Positions 15,263 to 24,492 of a stretch of DNA of 42,083 nt are shown piece after piece (the first letter of the stretch is position 1; every line of letters begins with the position of its first letter). The notes under the pieces were generated by a model that did no database searches, was not told the DNA's origin, and was given only the letters and a program-made list of their open reading frames with translations. Position numbers and translations under genes: made by a program. Source of the DNA: an uncultured Caulobacterales bacterium (GTDB taxonomy: Bacteria > Pseudomonadota > Alphaproteobacteria > Caulobacterales > Caulobacteraceae); NCBI GenBank assembly GCA_903900155.1, contig CAIUMD010000113.1, forward strand, positions 1-42,083. Reading direction: 5' to 3'.

Positions 15263-18124
15263 ATGCGAAACCGCACTCAAAGCGGCGCGCGTCCGTCCGT
15301 CCAGAAATTCCCGTCCTTCCACAGGCTTTATGCCACCGCTTCAACCGCCGCGATCACGCTGGCGCTGGCCGGTTCGGCGTGGGCCCAGGCGACCGCCCCG
15401 GCGCCCAAGGACGATGAAACGGTCGACGCGATCGTCGTGACCGGCATCCGGGCCTCGATCCAGAACTCGATCAACATCAAGAAGAACGAGACCTCGATCG
15501 TCGAAGCCATCTCGGCGGAAGACATCGGCAAGCTGCCCGACGTTTCGATCGCGGAATCGATCGCCCGCCTGCCAGGTCTCGCGGCTCAACGCGTCAATGG
15601 TCGCGCCCAGGTCATCTCGATCCGCGGCCTCGCCCCCGACTTCACCACCACGCTGTTGAACGGTCGCCAGCAGGCCAGTTCGGGTGACAACCGCGCCGTC
15701 GAGTTCGACCAATATCCGTCGGAACTGCTCAACAGCGTCGTGATCTACAAGTCGCCGGATGGCCAGGTCGCGGGCATGGGCCTGTCGGGCACCGCCGACC
15801 TCCGCGTCGTGCGCCCGTTGGCCTATGGCAAGCGCGCCGTCGCCGTGAACATCCGCGGCGAGAAGACCGCCGGCAAGAAGCTGAACGACGACGCCAGCAA
15901 CTGGGGCGGCCGCTACAGCGCCAGCTACATCAACCAGTTCGCCGACGGCACGTTCGGCGTCGCCCTGGGCTACGCCCACCTGAATTCGCCCTCGCAGGTC
16001 AAGCGCTACAAGGCCTATGGCTACGAGGCCTTCCCCGCCACAGCCACCAGCCCCGACAGCGCCGACGGCGCGCTGATGCTGAACGGCCAGGAGATCTTGG
16101 CCACCTCGCGCAACAACAAGCGCGACGCCTGGATCGGCATCTTCGAGTACCAGCCCAACGATAAGATCCACTCGACGCTGGATCTCTATTACTCGACCTT
16201 CAAGCAGAAGGAGGTCGTGCGCGGCGCCCAGTGGTTCTCGAACCCGTTCGCCGACGGCGTGACTTTCTCGGACGTCACGACCGCCGATGTCGGGGGCTCG
16301 AAGTTCGCGACCAGCGGCGTCATCCAGAATGCCGTCCTGCAACTGCGCAACGACTACAACACCCGCATGGACCAGCTGTTTTCAGCCGGCTGGAACACCG
16401 AGTACCAGCTCGGCGAAAAGACCAAGCTGGTCGCCGACCTGTCCTATTCGTCCAACAAACGGAAAGAACAGGTCATGGAGACGTACGCGGGCTACGGCCG
16501 CGGCGTCGGCGGCGTCACCCCGGCGACGGGCGATGTGGGGCGCACCTATGACGGCATCCGCTTCGGCGTCTCGACCGACGGCTTCTCGCAGTACAACGAA
16601 GGCCTGAGCTACGACGACGCCAGCCGCGTCACCCTGGGCGACCGCGCCCCGTGGGGCGGCTGGGGTCACGACGGCGCGATCCGCTTCCCGCGGGTCAAGG
16701 AAGACGTCACCGCGGTCGACATCCGACTCGAGCACGAGATGGACGGCTTCATCACCCAGCTGTCGGGCGGCGTGAACTACACCGGGCGCGACAAGGGCAA
16801 GACCGTGTCGGACAACGACCTGTTCCTCAAGAACGGTCGCCAGCAGGTCTATGTGGACTCGGCCGACCTGGTCACCCCGACCACGCTGGGCTTTGCCGGC
16901 TTCGGCGGCGTGCTGAGCGTCAATATCGGCGACGCCTGGCGCAAGTACTACAACTGGGCCCCGATCCTGGACGCCAACTTCTACGACAAGAACTGGAACA
17001 TCAACGAGAAGGTCACGACGGCCTTCGCCCGCGCCACCTTCGCGGCCGGTCACCTGCGCGGCAATCTCGGCGTGCAGGTGGTCCGCCAGGAGCAGTCGTC
17101 CAGCGGCGTGGTCATCAACGGCACCACGGCCGGACAGCCGATCGTCCCGACCAAGATCAACGCCAAGAACAGCTATACCGACGTCCTGCCCAGCCTGAAC
17201 CTGATCTACGATCTGGGCGGCGGCCACCGCCTTCGCGCGGCCCTGTCCAAGACCATGGCCCGTCCGCGCATGGACGAGATGCGCGCCAACGTCACGCCAG
17301 GCTTCAATGCGCTGGTCTGCGCCAGCCAGCCCTGCGGTCCGGGCACGACGGTCAATCCGTGGTCGGCCTCGGGCGGCAACCCGAACCTGCGCCCGTGGGA
17401 AGCCAAGGCCGCCGACCTGGCCTATGAGTGGTACATCAGCCCCGCGACCTATGTGTCGGTGGCCGGCTTCTACAAGAAGCTCGACACCTACATCTATCAG
17501 CAGACCGGCACGTTCAACTTCACCGGCATCCCGATCCCGGTCGGCGCCAGCATCCCGGCGGGCACCAACGTCAATCCGATTGGCCAGATCACGCTGCCCG
17601 CCAACGGCAATGGCGGCAATCTGCGCGGTCTGGAGGTCAGCGGCGCGCTGGACTTCGGCCAGTTCGCCAGCCTGCTGAAGGGCCTGGGCGTGCAGGGCAG
17701 CCTGTCGCTGACCAAGTCCAACCTGAACCCGACCACCACCACCTCGCCGGTCCGGATCCCGGGCCTGTCGAAGACCGTGTACAACATCACCGGCTACTAC
17801 GAGCGTGGCGGCTTCCAGGCGCGGATCAGCCAGCGCTACCGCTCGGCCTTCAAGGGCGAAGTGGTGCAGCTGTTCGCGACCCGCGGCTACACCGAGATCC
17901 TGGCCGACAAGCAGGTGGACGCCCAGATCGGCTACACCTTCCAGGACGGTCCGCTGGGGAACCTGGGCGTTCTGCTGCAGGTCAACAACCTGACGGACTC
18001 CCCGTACCGGACGCGGCTCGGCCTGGACGGCAGCGGCGCCAAGACCAGCAACGGCGGCGCGCTGCCGGAGACCTACGAAAAGTACGGCCGTCAGATCCTG
18101 TTCGGCGTCAACTATCGGTTCTAA
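15263..18124 (+). CDS. TonB-dependent receptor, long Caulobacter/Xanthomonas type
   Basis: A 953-residue outer-membrane receptor. After a long N-region the signal ends near AWA-QA (about residue 43); DAIVVTGIRASIQNSINIKKNE is the typical TonB-box and plug start of this subfamily. The plug continues with ISAEDIGKLPDVSIAESIARLPGLAAQR and the C-terminus with YEKYGRQILFGVNYRF. Such receptors import oligosaccharides or similar nutrients and often sit beside halogenase-like genes. The LacI gene and tandem operators upstream, and GH3 and GH30 glycosidases downstream, favour a beta-glucan or beta-glucoside. The ATG has a GGGGAGAG site. A hairpin follows the stop, but the 225-base gap to the next gene probably does not fully separate the transcripts. 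Confidence 0.9.
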   Translation: MRNRTQSGARPSVQKFPSFHRLYATASTAAITLALAGSAWAQATAPAPKDDETVDAIVVTGIRASIQNSINIKKNETSIVEAISAEDIGKLPDVSIAESIARLPGLAAQRVNGRAQVISIRGLAPDFTTTLLNGRQQASSGDNRAVEFDQYPSELLNSVVIYKSPDGQVAGMGLSGTADLRVVRPLAYGKRAVAVNIRGEKTAGKKLNDDASNWGGRYSASYINQFADGTFGVALGYAHLNSPSQVKRYKAYGYEAFPATATSPDSADGALMLNGQEILATSRNNKRDAWIGIFEYQPNDKIHSTLDLYYSTFKQKEVVRGAQWFSNPFADGVTFSDVTTADVGGSKFATSGVIQNAVLQLRNDYNTRMDQLFSAGWNTEYQLGEKTKLVADLSYSSNKRKEQVMETYAGYGRGVGGVTPATGDVGRTYDGIRFGVSTDGFSQYNEGLSYDDASRVTLGDRAPWGGWGHDGAIRFPRVKEDVTAVDIRLEHEMDGFITQLSGGVNYTGRDKGKTVSDNDLFLKNGRQQVYVDSADLVTPTTLGFAGFGGVLSVNIGDAWRKYYNWAPILDANFYDKNWNINEKVTTAFARATFAAGHLRGNLGVQVVRQEQSSSGVVINGTTAGQPIVPTKINAKNSYTDVLPSLNLIYDLGGGHRLRAALSKTMARPRMDEMRANVTPGFNALVCASQPCGPGTTVNPWSASGGNPNLRPWEAKAADLAYEWYISPATYVSVAGFYKKLDTYIYQQTGTFNFTGIPIPVGASIPAGTNVNPIGQITLPANGNGGNLRGLEVSGALDFGQFASLLKGLGVQGSLSLTKSNLNPTTTTSPVRIPGLSKTVYNITGYYERGGFQARISQRYRSAFKGEVVQLFATRGYTEILADKQVDAQIGYTFQDGPLGNLGVLLQVNNLTDSPYRTRLGLDGSGAKTSNGGALPETYEKYGRQILFGVNYRF

Positions 18125-18187
18125 GCAGTTGGCTGAGCCCGCCGCGCTCCCCCGCGTCGTGGCTCGCCAGGCAAGAACCATCGGAGG

Positions 18188-18211
18188 CGGGGTCGCCAGC
18201 AGGCGGCCCCG
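18188..18211 (+). terminator. Candidate terminator or processing hairpin after the receptor
   Basis: CGGGGTCGCC pairs with GGCGGCCCCG around an AGCA loop, ten pairs with one G-U. The sequence after it is ACCTTTCG, so the U-tract is weak. It may only reduce read-through from the receptor into the halogenase-like gene. Confidence 0.35.
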
Positions 18212-18224
18212 ACCTTTCGAGCGA

Positions 18225-18272
18225 GAGCATGGCAGCTTGAAGCGGATGCCGGTTTCGGCGGCCGCCATGCTC
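18225..18272. repeat. Palindromic intergenic repeat with GAGCAT/ATGCTC ends
   Basis: GAGCATGGC at 18225-18233 pairs with GCCATGCTC at 18264-18272; the interior AAGCGGATGCCGGTTTCGGC can fold further. The outer arms resemble those of the repeat at 12159-12195, in line with a dispersed Caulobacter-type element. Confidence 0.55.
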
Positions 18273-18287
18273 CAAACAATTGAAGTG

Positions 18288-18333
18288 GAGCCTGTTTTTC
18301 CGTTTCTGATGAACATCAGAAACGGACAGACTC
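18288..18333. repeat. Strong palindrome just before the halogenase-like gene
   Basis: CCGTTTCTGATG (18300-18311) and CATCAGAAACGG (18314-18325) are perfect 12-bp arms around AA, extended by CTGT/ACAG and GAG/CTC after a four-base bulge of T. It ends three bases before the AGGGAGG ribosome site of the next gene, so it could affect message stability or translation there. Confidence 0.6.
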
Positions 18334-18349
18334 TAAGGGAGGCGAGTGG

Positions 18350-19885
18350 TTGCAACCGCTCAAGAAGATACTGATCGCCGGCGGCGGGTCCGCGGGCTGG
18401 ATGACCGCGGCGCTGTGTTCGCGGCTCTTCCAGGGTCTCTATGAGATCGTCCTGATCGAGTCCGAACAGATCGGCACGGTCGGGGTCGGGGAGGCGACCA
18501 TCCCCGCCATCAAGAAATTCAACGAACTGCTGGGCATCGACGAGGACGATTTCCTGCGCAAGACGCAAGGCTCGTTCAAGCTCGGCATCGAGTTCCGCAA
18601 CTGGTATCGCCAGGGCGAGAGCTACCTGCACGGCTTCGGCGTGCTGGGGCAGGACCTGGGCTGGCTGCGGGTGCACCAGTACTGGCTGCGCATGCGCGAG
18701 CTGGGGCAGGCGGGCGACTTCAACGACCTGTCGATCAACAACGCCATGGCCGTGCAGGACAAGTTCATGCGCGCCCGGGCCGACATGGCGGACTCGCCGA
18801 TTGGCCACATCGCCCACGCCTTCCACTTCGACGCGGGCCTCTACGCCAAGCACCTGTCGACCTACGCCCAGGCGCGCGGGGTCCAGCGGCGCGAGGGCAA
18901 GATCGTCGACGTCACGTTGCGGCCCGAAGACGGCTTCGTCCAGTCGGTGACCCTGGACGACGGCGAGGTCATCGCCGCCGACTTCTTCATCGACTGCTCG
19001 GGCTTCCGCGGCCTGATCATCGAGCAGGCCCTGAAGACCGGCTATGACGACTGGACCCACTGGCTGCCGGCCGACCGCGCCATCGCCGTGCCGTCCGAGC
19101 GCTCGGAGCACTTCACGCCCTATACCCGCTCCACCGCCCATGACGCCGGCTGGCAGTGGCGCATCCCGCTGCAGCACCGCACCGGCAACGGTCACGTCTA
19201 TTCCAGCAAGTACATCGACGACGACGAGGCCGAGCGCGTCCTGCTGTTGAACCTGGACGGCGCCCAGCGGGCCGATCCGCTGCGCATCCGCTTCACGACC
19301 GGCAAGCGCAGGAAGATCTGGAACAAGAACTGCGTCTCGGTGGGCCTGGCCAGCGGCTTCATGGAGCCCCTGGAGTCGACCAGCCTGCACCTGATCCAGT
19401 CGGCGGTGATCCGCATGGTCCGCCTGCTGCCGGACGGCGGCTTCGACCAGGCCAATATCGACGAGTTCAATCGCCAGAGCGACTTCGAATACGAGCGCAT
19501 CCGCGACTTCATCATCCTGCACTACAAGGCCACCGCCCGCGACGACACGCCGTTCTGGCGCTACTGCCGCGACATGGAGGTCCCCGCGACGCTCCAGCGG
19601 AAGATGGACCTGTTCGCCGCCAACGGCCGGGTGTTCCGCGAGGACGACGAGCTCTTCACCGAGGAGAGCTGGATCCAGGTCTTCCTGGGCCAGGGCGTCA
19701 TTCCGCGCCGCTACGACCCGCTGGTCCGCGTCCACACCGACGAGGCCATCGCCAAGCACCTGGGCAACATCCAGACGGTCATCGGCAAGTGCCTGAACGT
19801 GATGACCAGCCACGCCGAGTTCGTGGCCCGCACATGCCAGGCCCCGCCGCTGGCGGCCATGCCGCCCCTCGTTCCAACCCCTTAG
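18350..19885 (+). CDS. Flavin-dependent tryptophan-halogenase-like protein
   Basis: A 511-residue FAD protein of normal size for the PrnA/RebH family. It has GGGSAGW at 11-17 (FAD binding), VGVGEATIPAIKKF near 45-57, GSFKLGIEFRNW with Lys77 aligning, by memory, to the catalytic Lys of PrnA, and WQWRIP at 268-273, the halogenase WxWxIP motif. So the key residues look intact. It starts at a TTG behind AGGGAGG. In Caulobacter and Xanthomonas saccharide loci such genes pair with TonB receptors without a proven halogenation role. Neighbouring GH3 and GH30 genes suggest it acts on, or senses, something linked to plant glucosides. Confidence 0.85.
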   Translation: MQPLKKILIAGGGSAGWMTAALCSRLFQGLYEIVLIESEQIGTVGVGEATIPAIKKFNELLGIDEDDFLRKTQGSFKLGIEFRNWYRQGESYLHGFGVLGQDLGWLRVHQYWLRMRELGQAGDFNDLSINNAMAVQDKFMRARADMADSPIGHIAHAFHFDAGLYAKHLSTYAQARGVQRREGKIVDVTLRPEDGFVQSVTLDDGEVIAADFFIDCSGFRGLIIEQALKTGYDDWTHWLPADRAIAVPSERSEHFTPYTRSTAHDAGWQWRIPLQHRTGNGHVYSSKYIDDDEAERVLLLNLDGAQRADPLRIRFTTGKRRKIWNKNCVSVGLASGFMEPLESTSLHLIQSAVIRMVRLLPDGGFDQANIDEFNRQSDFEYERIRDFIILHYKATARDDTPFWRYCRDMEVPATLQRKMDLFAANGRVFREDDELFTEESWIQVFLGQGVIPRRYDPLVRVHTDEAIAKHLGNIQTVIGKCLNVMTSHAEFVARTCQAPPLAAMPPLVPTP

Positions 19886-19909
19886 ATCCTGTTCATACGG
19901 AGTAACGCC

Positions 19910-22198
19910 ATGACGACCGCCGCCCAGCCTTCATCCGCCTTGCGGATCCTGTGCCGGACCACTGCCGCCGTGGCGTTGCTCGCCCTGACCCCGATGTCGG
20001 GCGTGCTGGCCCAGACCATGCCGACCAAGGACAGCGCCCCGTTGGCGCCGCGCGCCAACGATCCGGCCTGGGCGCGCGCCGACGCTCTGGTGAAGCAGAT
20101 GACGCTTGATGAAAAAATCAGATATCTGCACGGCCTGTTCCCGCCGAACACCAAGCCCGCGCCAGCCGACATGATCCCCTCGGCCGGCTATGTGCCGGGC
20201 GTGCCGCGCCTGAAGATTCCCACCTTGCGTGAAAGCGACGCCAGCCTGGGCGTGGCCAACCAGGTCGAGCAGCGCAAGGGCGACGTCGCCACGGCCCTGC
20301 CGTCGGGCCTGGCCCTGGCCTCGACCTTCGAGCCCAAGCTGGCCTATGCCGGCGGCGCGATGATCGGCTCGGAAGCCCGCGCCAAGACCTTCAACGTCCT
20401 CTTGGCCGGCGGCGTCAACCTGACCCGCGACCCGTGGGCGGGCCGCAACTTCGAATATCTGGGCGAAGACCCGCTGCTGGCCGGCGAGATGGCCGGCCAG
20501 CAGATCAAGGGCGTGCAGTCCAACCACATCGTCTCGACGATCAAGCACTTCGCCCTGAACGCCCAGGAGACCGGCCGCCACGTGATGGACGCCCAGATCG
20601 GCGAGGCGGATCTGCGCGAAAGTGACCTCTTGGCCTTCCAGATCGCCATCGAGAAGAGCAACCCCGCCTCGGTCATGTGCGCCTACAACAAGGTCAATGG
20701 CGACTGGGCCTGCCAGAACGACTTCCTGCTGAACAAGGTGCTCAAGCGCGACTGGAACTATCCGGGCTTTGTTATGTCCGACTGGGGCGCGGTGCACAGC
20801 ACGGTCAAGGCGGCGCTGGCGGGCCTGGACCGGCAGTCGGGCCAGGAGCTGGACACCCAGATCTTCTTCGGCGACGACCTGAAGGCGGCCGTGGCCAAGG
20901 GCGAGGTCAGCCAGGCTCGGGTCGACGACATGGTCCGCCGCATCCTGCACGGGGTGATCACCTCGGGTCTGATGGACGACCCGACCCCGACCAGCGCCCA
21001 GCCGATCGACTACGACGCCCACGCCAAGGTCGCCCAGACCGTGGCCGAGCGCGGCTCGGTGCTGCTGAAGAACGACGCCAACCTGCTGCCGCTGGCCAAG
21101 ACCGCCAAGAAGATCGTGCTGATCGGCGCCCATGCCGATGTCGGCGTGATCTCGGGCGGCGGCTCGTCGCAAGTGCGTTCGGTCGGCGGCGCGCCGGTCG
21201 AGATCCCGCTGAACGGCGGCGAGGCGGCTTCGTTCGTGCGCGTCACCTGGCACGCCTCGTCGCCGCTGGAGGCCATCAAGGCCGCCGCGCCGGGCGCGCA
21301 GGTGGTCTATGTCGACGGTAAAGATCCTGCGGCAGCCGCAGCCGCCGCCAAGGACGCCGACGTCGCCATCGTCTTCGCCTGGCACTGGCAGACCGAGGCC
21401 CAGGACGCGCCCTCGATCGTCCTGCCCGAGAACCAGGACGCCCTGATCGACGCGGTCGCCGCCGCCAACAAAAACTCGATCGTGGTGCTGGAGACCGGCG
21501 GCCCGGTGACCATGCCGTGGCTGGATCGCGTCGGCGCGGTGCTGCAGGCCTGGTATCCCGGCCAGCGCGGCGGCCAGGCCATCGCCCGGATCCTGTTCGG
21601 CGACGTCAATCCGTCGGGCCGCCTGGCCATGACCTTCCCGAAGTCGACCGACCAGGCGCCGCGCGCCAGCGCGCCGGGCTTCGCCGAGCAGGCCGCCATC
21701 GACGACGCTCGCCGCGCCGGCCAGAAGGCCGGACCGATCAAGGGCTTCGCCGTGCAGTATCCGGAAGGCGCCGCCGTCGGTTACCGCTGGTACGCCCAGG
21801 AGAAGCGCCAGCCGCTGTATCCGTTCGGCTACGGCCTCTCCTACACGTCGTTCGGCTACAAGAACCTCAAGGTCGAGGATGCGGCGGGGCTGAAGGTCAG
21901 CTTCGACGTCACCAACACCGGCAAGGTCGCCGGCGCCGACACCCCGCAGCTCTACGTCACGGCCGGCAAGCGCAAGTCCATGGTCCGCCTGGCGGGCTTC
22001 GAGAAGGTCGACCTGGCCCCGGGCCAGACCAAGCGGGTCACCTTGACCGTCGAGCCGCGCCTCCTGGCCGACTACGACGTCGCCAAGCCGGGCTGGACGA
22101 TCGCCGCCGGGTCCTATCCGCTCTATGTCGGCGGCCATGCCGGCGACATGGCCCTGAGGGGCGCGGCCAACCTCAAGGCCTGGACGCGCAAGCCATGA
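19910..22198 (+). CDS. Secreted GH3 beta-glucosidase
   Basis: A 762-residue exported enzyme; the signal ends about residue 34 (GVLA-QT). The GH3 N-terminal barrel holds RESDASLGVANQ, GVNLTRDPWAGRNFEYLGEDP, STIKHFALNAQETGR and FVMSDWGA with the probable nucleophile Asp291. The C-terminal GH3 domain and a fibronectin-like tail (VDLAPGQTKRVTLTVEPRLLADYD) follow. It would release glucose or another sugar from beta-linked oligosaccharides in the periplasm. The ATG follows GGAG; the stop overlaps the GH30 start (ATGA), so the two are coupled. Substrate among beta-glucosides, xylosides or cellobiose is open. Confidence 0.9.
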   Translation: MTTAAQPSSALRILCRTTAAVALLALTPMSGVLAQTMPTKDSAPLAPRANDPAWARADALVKQMTLDEKIRYLHGLFPPNTKPAPADMIPSAGYVPGVPRLKIPTLRESDASLGVANQVEQRKGDVATALPSGLALASTFEPKLAYAGGAMIGSEARAKTFNVLLAGGVNLTRDPWAGRNFEYLGEDPLLAGEMAGQQIKGVQSNHIVSTIKHFALNAQETGRHVMDAQIGEADLRESDLLAFQIAIEKSNPASVMCAYNKVNGDWACQNDFLLNKVLKRDWNYPGFVMSDWGAVHSTVKAALAGLDRQSGQELDTQIFFGDDLKAAVAKGEVSQARVDDMVRRILHGVITSGLMDDPTPTSAQPIDYDAHAKVAQTVAERGSVLLKNDANLLPLAKTAKKIVLIGAHADVGVISGGGSSQVRSVGGAPVEIPLNGGEAASFVRVTWHASSPLEAIKAAAPGAQVVYVDGKDPAAAAAAAKDADVAIVFAWHWQTEAQDAPSIVLPENQDALIDAVAAANKNSIVVLETGGPVTMPWLDRVGAVLQAWYPGQRGGQAIARILFGDVNPSGRLAMTFPKSTDQAPRASAPGFAEQAAIDDARRAGQKAGPIKGFAVQYPEGAAVGYRWYAQEKRQPLYPFGYGLSYTSFGYKNLKVEDAAGLKVSFDVTNTGKVAGADTPQLYVTAGKRKSMVRLAGFEKVDLAPGQTKRVTLTVEPRLLADYDVAKPGWTIAAGSYPLYVGGHAGDMALRGAANLKAWTRKP

Positions 22199-23613
22199 TC
22201 CGCCCGATCCTTCTCGCCACCGCCGCGCTTGTCGCGGCGGCCCCGGCGGTCGCCGCGCCCAAGCTGCAGAGCTGGGTGACGACGGGCGACAAGAGCCAGC
22301 TGCTGGCCGCCCAGGCGCCGTCGGGCGCGGCGGCGGCCGGCGCCGTGGCCGGCCTGCCGGTCATCGCGGTCGACGCCAAGGCGCGTCACCAGACGATCGT
22401 CGGCTTCGGCGGCGCGATCACCGACAGCTCGGCCTGGCTGATCCAGAACAAGCTGACCCCGGCCCAGCGCGACAAGCTGCTGAAGGAGCTGTACGGGCGA
22501 GGGGAGGGCGGCCTGGGCTTCAGCTTCACCCGCATCACCATCGGCGCTTCGGACTTCTCGCTGGACCACTACAGCCTGGACGATGTTCCCCCTGGGGCGC
22601 CGGGCGGGGCGGCCGATCCGAAGCTCGAGCACTTCTCGCTCAAGCGGCCGCAGGAATTCGTGTTCCCGACCGTCCGCGCGGCGCTGAAGATCAATCCAGA
22701 GCTCAAGGTCATGGCCTCGCCGTGGAGCGCGCCGGCCTGGATGAAGACGGGCGGCTCGCTGGTCCAGGGCCAGCTGAAGCCCGAGGCCTATCCCGTCTAT
22801 GCCGACTTCTTCGCGCGCTATATCCAGGAGGCCCGCAAGGTCGGCGTGCCGACCGACTATCTGAGCATCCAGAACGAGCCGGACTTCGAGCCCGACAGCT
22901 ATCCGGGCATGCGCTGGAACGCCAAGGACCGCGCCAGGTTCTTCGGCGAGAACCTGGCCCCGGCCTTCAAGCGCGAGAAGATCACCACCAAGGTGCTCGA
23001 CTGGGATCACAACTGGGACCAGCCGCAGCAGCCGACGACCGTGCTGGCCGATCCCAAGGCCCGCGCCTTCGTGGCGGGCGTGGCCTGGCACTGCTACGCC
23101 GGCGACGTCTCGGCTCAGCAGCCGGTGACCGACGCCAATCCGGACAAGGAAGTCTTCCTCACCGAATGCTCGGGCGGCGAATGGGCGCCCAAGTTCGACG
23201 ACAGCTTCGCCTGGATGGTCGAGAACCTGATCATCGGCTCGGTGCGCGGCGGTTCGCGCGGCGTGCTGATGTGGAACCTGGCGCTGGACGAACAGTTTGG
23301 CCCGCACGCCGGCGGCTGCAAGGACTGCCGGCCGTTCGTGACGATCGACAGCAAGACCGGCGCGGTCACCCGGACCCAGGAATATTACGCCTTCGGGCAC
23401 GCCAGCCGGTTCGTGAAGCCGGGCGCGACGCGGATCGGCTCGCCGGCCAAGGTCGGCGACCTGCGCAGCGTGGCGTTCCAGAACAAGGACGGCGGCCGGG
23501 TGTTGATCGTGCTGAATGTCGGTGCGAAACCGGCCGACTTCGCGATCACCGAGGGCAAGCAGACCTTCAAGGCGACGCTGCCAGCCCGCGCGGCCGGCAC
23601 CTTCACCTGGTAG
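22195..23613 (+). CDS. Secreted GH30 glycosidase (glucosylceramidase / beta-1,6-glucanase type)
   Basis: A 472-residue exported protein with signal MIRPILLATAALVAAAPAVAA. The TIM barrel has IVGFGGAITDSSAWLI, MASPWSAPAWMKTGG, IQNEPDFEP with probable acid/base Glu228, and FLTECSGGEW with probable nucleophile Glu324, followed by the usual beta-sandwich tail (PAKVGDLRSVAFQNKDGGRVLIVLNVG). GH30 subfamily 1-3 members cleave glucosylceramide or beta-1,6-glucan. Coupling to GH3 suggests endo cleavage here with finishing by the beta-glucosidase. Beta-1,6-glucan is plausible but unproven. Confidence 0.88.
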   Translation: MIRPILLATAALVAAAPAVAAPKLQSWVTTGDKSQLLAAQAPSGAAAAGAVAGLPVIAVDAKARHQTIVGFGGAITDSSAWLIQNKLTPAQRDKLLKELYGRGEGGLGFSFTRITIGASDFSLDHYSLDDVPPGAPGGAADPKLEHFSLKRPQEFVFPTVRAALKINPELKVMASPWSAPAWMKTGGSLVQGQLKPEAYPVYADFFARYIQEARKVGVPTDYLSIQNEPDFEPDSYPGMRWNAKDRARFFGENLAPAFKREKITTKVLDWDHNWDQPQQPTTVLADPKARAFVAGVAWHCYAGDVSAQQPVTDANPDKEVFLTECSGGEWAPKFDDSFAWMVENLIIGSVRGGSRGVLMWNLALDEQFGPHAGGCKDCRPFVTIDSKTGAVTRTQEYYAFGHASRFVKPGATRIGSPAKVGDLRSVAFQNKDGGRVLIVLNVGAKPADFAITEGKQTFKATLPARAAGTFTW

Positions 23614-23640
23614 ACCTGAAGCGGGGAGGCCTTCAGGTCT
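23612..23640. terminator. Shared hairpin between convergent GH30 and IclR genes
   Basis: AGACCTGAAG (23612-23621) and CTTCAGGTCT (23631-23640) form a perfect 10-bp stem with a nine-base loop. One arm starts inside the GH30 stop codon and the other contains the IclR stop codon. A symmetrical hairpin of this kind can act on both strands, although there is no U-tract. Confidence 0.6.
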
Positions 23641-24361
23641 CCCAGCCCCAGCCCAGTCGGCGGCTGATGGCGTCGGCCGCGGCGCTGACGCCCTGGCTGG
23701 CCTGCTCCATCCGCTCTTCGTCCATGTACTGCGGGATGCTGGACAGGCTCATGGCCGCGACGATGGCGCCGCTGGCGTCGCGGATCGGGGCGGCGACGCA
23801 GCGGATGCAGTCACCGGCCTCGTCGAAGTGCCATCCCAGGCCCTGGGCTTGCGCCGCGCGCTGGTCCTCATCGGGAAAATAGACCGACCAGACCTCTTGC
23901 GGCGCATCCAGCATCAGAGCGCGCCCCAAGGCCGTGTTGGTGATGCGGTTGCGGTCGCCGACCTGGTGGCGCACGGCCACCCGGCGGCGGCTGGGCGAGC
24001 GGGCGATGTAGACGACATCGTCGCCGTCCCGGATCCCCAGGTTGGTGGCGTCGTCCATCTGCTGGGCCAGGCCGTCCAGGAATGGTTGCGAGACCACGGC
24101 CAGGCTGGTCGCCTCCTTGGCCTGGAAGCCCAGGTCCATCAACTTGGGGCCCAGGCGATAGCCCTTGCGCGGATCGTGGGTCAGCAGGCGGCGATCGACC
24201 AGGGCCGAGGCCAGGCGGTGCGCCGTGCTGCGGGTCAGGCCCAGCTTGCGTTCAAGCTCGGTCAGCGCCACCGGACCGCCGCGCGCCGCGTCCAGGATGT
24301 CCAGGGCGCGCATCAGGGTCTGGCTGGCCTTTTCGGTCTTGGTCTCATTGGTCACGAGCAT
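23633..24361 (-). CDS. IclR-family transcriptional regulator
   Basis: A 242-residue protein with an N-terminal winged helix (QTLMRALDILDAARGGPVALTELERKLGLTRSTAHRLASALVDRRLL, about residues 14-59) and a C-terminal effector domain (VVYIARSPSRRRVAVRHQVGDRN, ALGRALML, GDCIRCVAAPIRDASGAIVAAMSLSS). IclR proteins commonly control aromatic or sugar-acid catabolism. It is divergent from a second LacI gene and convergent with GH30; the catabolic cluster starts 1.5 kb away and is a possible target. The start ATG has only a weak ribosome site. Confidence 0.85.
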   Translation of the reverse strand: MLVTNETKTEKASQTLMRALDILDAARGGPVALTELERKLGLTRSTAHRLASALVDRRLLTHDPRKGYRLGPKLMDLGFQAKEATSLAVVSQPFLDGLAQQMDDATNLGIRDGDDVVYIARSPSRRRVAVRHQVGDRNRITNTALGRALMLDAPQEVWSVYFPDEDQRAAQAQGLGWHFDEAGDCIRCVAAPIRDASGAIVAAMSLSSIPQYMDEERMEQASQGVSAAADAISRRLGWGWET

Positions 24362-24409
24362 GGCGAGACATTTCCGCGGATGATCGGACCTGTCGATAGC
24401 ATCAAATCT

Positions 24410-24421
24410 GCCAGCGCTGGC
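24410..24421. promoter_or_regulatory. Palindrome between the divergent IclR and LacI genes
   Basis: GCCAGCGCTGGC is a perfect 12-bp palindrome with a central CG, as in LacI-family operators, 72 bases before the LacI start. Autoregulation by the adjacent LacI protein is a fair guess. In GC-rich DNA a palindrome of this size can occur by chance. Confidence 0.35.
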
Positions 24422-24492
24422 GCTCTATCTGCTAACGGTGGCGCCCGGGCAAAACCAGATATACGCCACATGGTGGGAACAGGGAGACTCGC

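Noticed and set aside
16382..19813. Very long open frame (1143 codons) on the minus strand opposite the receptor and halogenase-like genes
   Set aside because: It is the antisense shadow of two well-supported genes; high third-position G/C removes stops on the other strand. Its translation is low-complexity and shows no domain.
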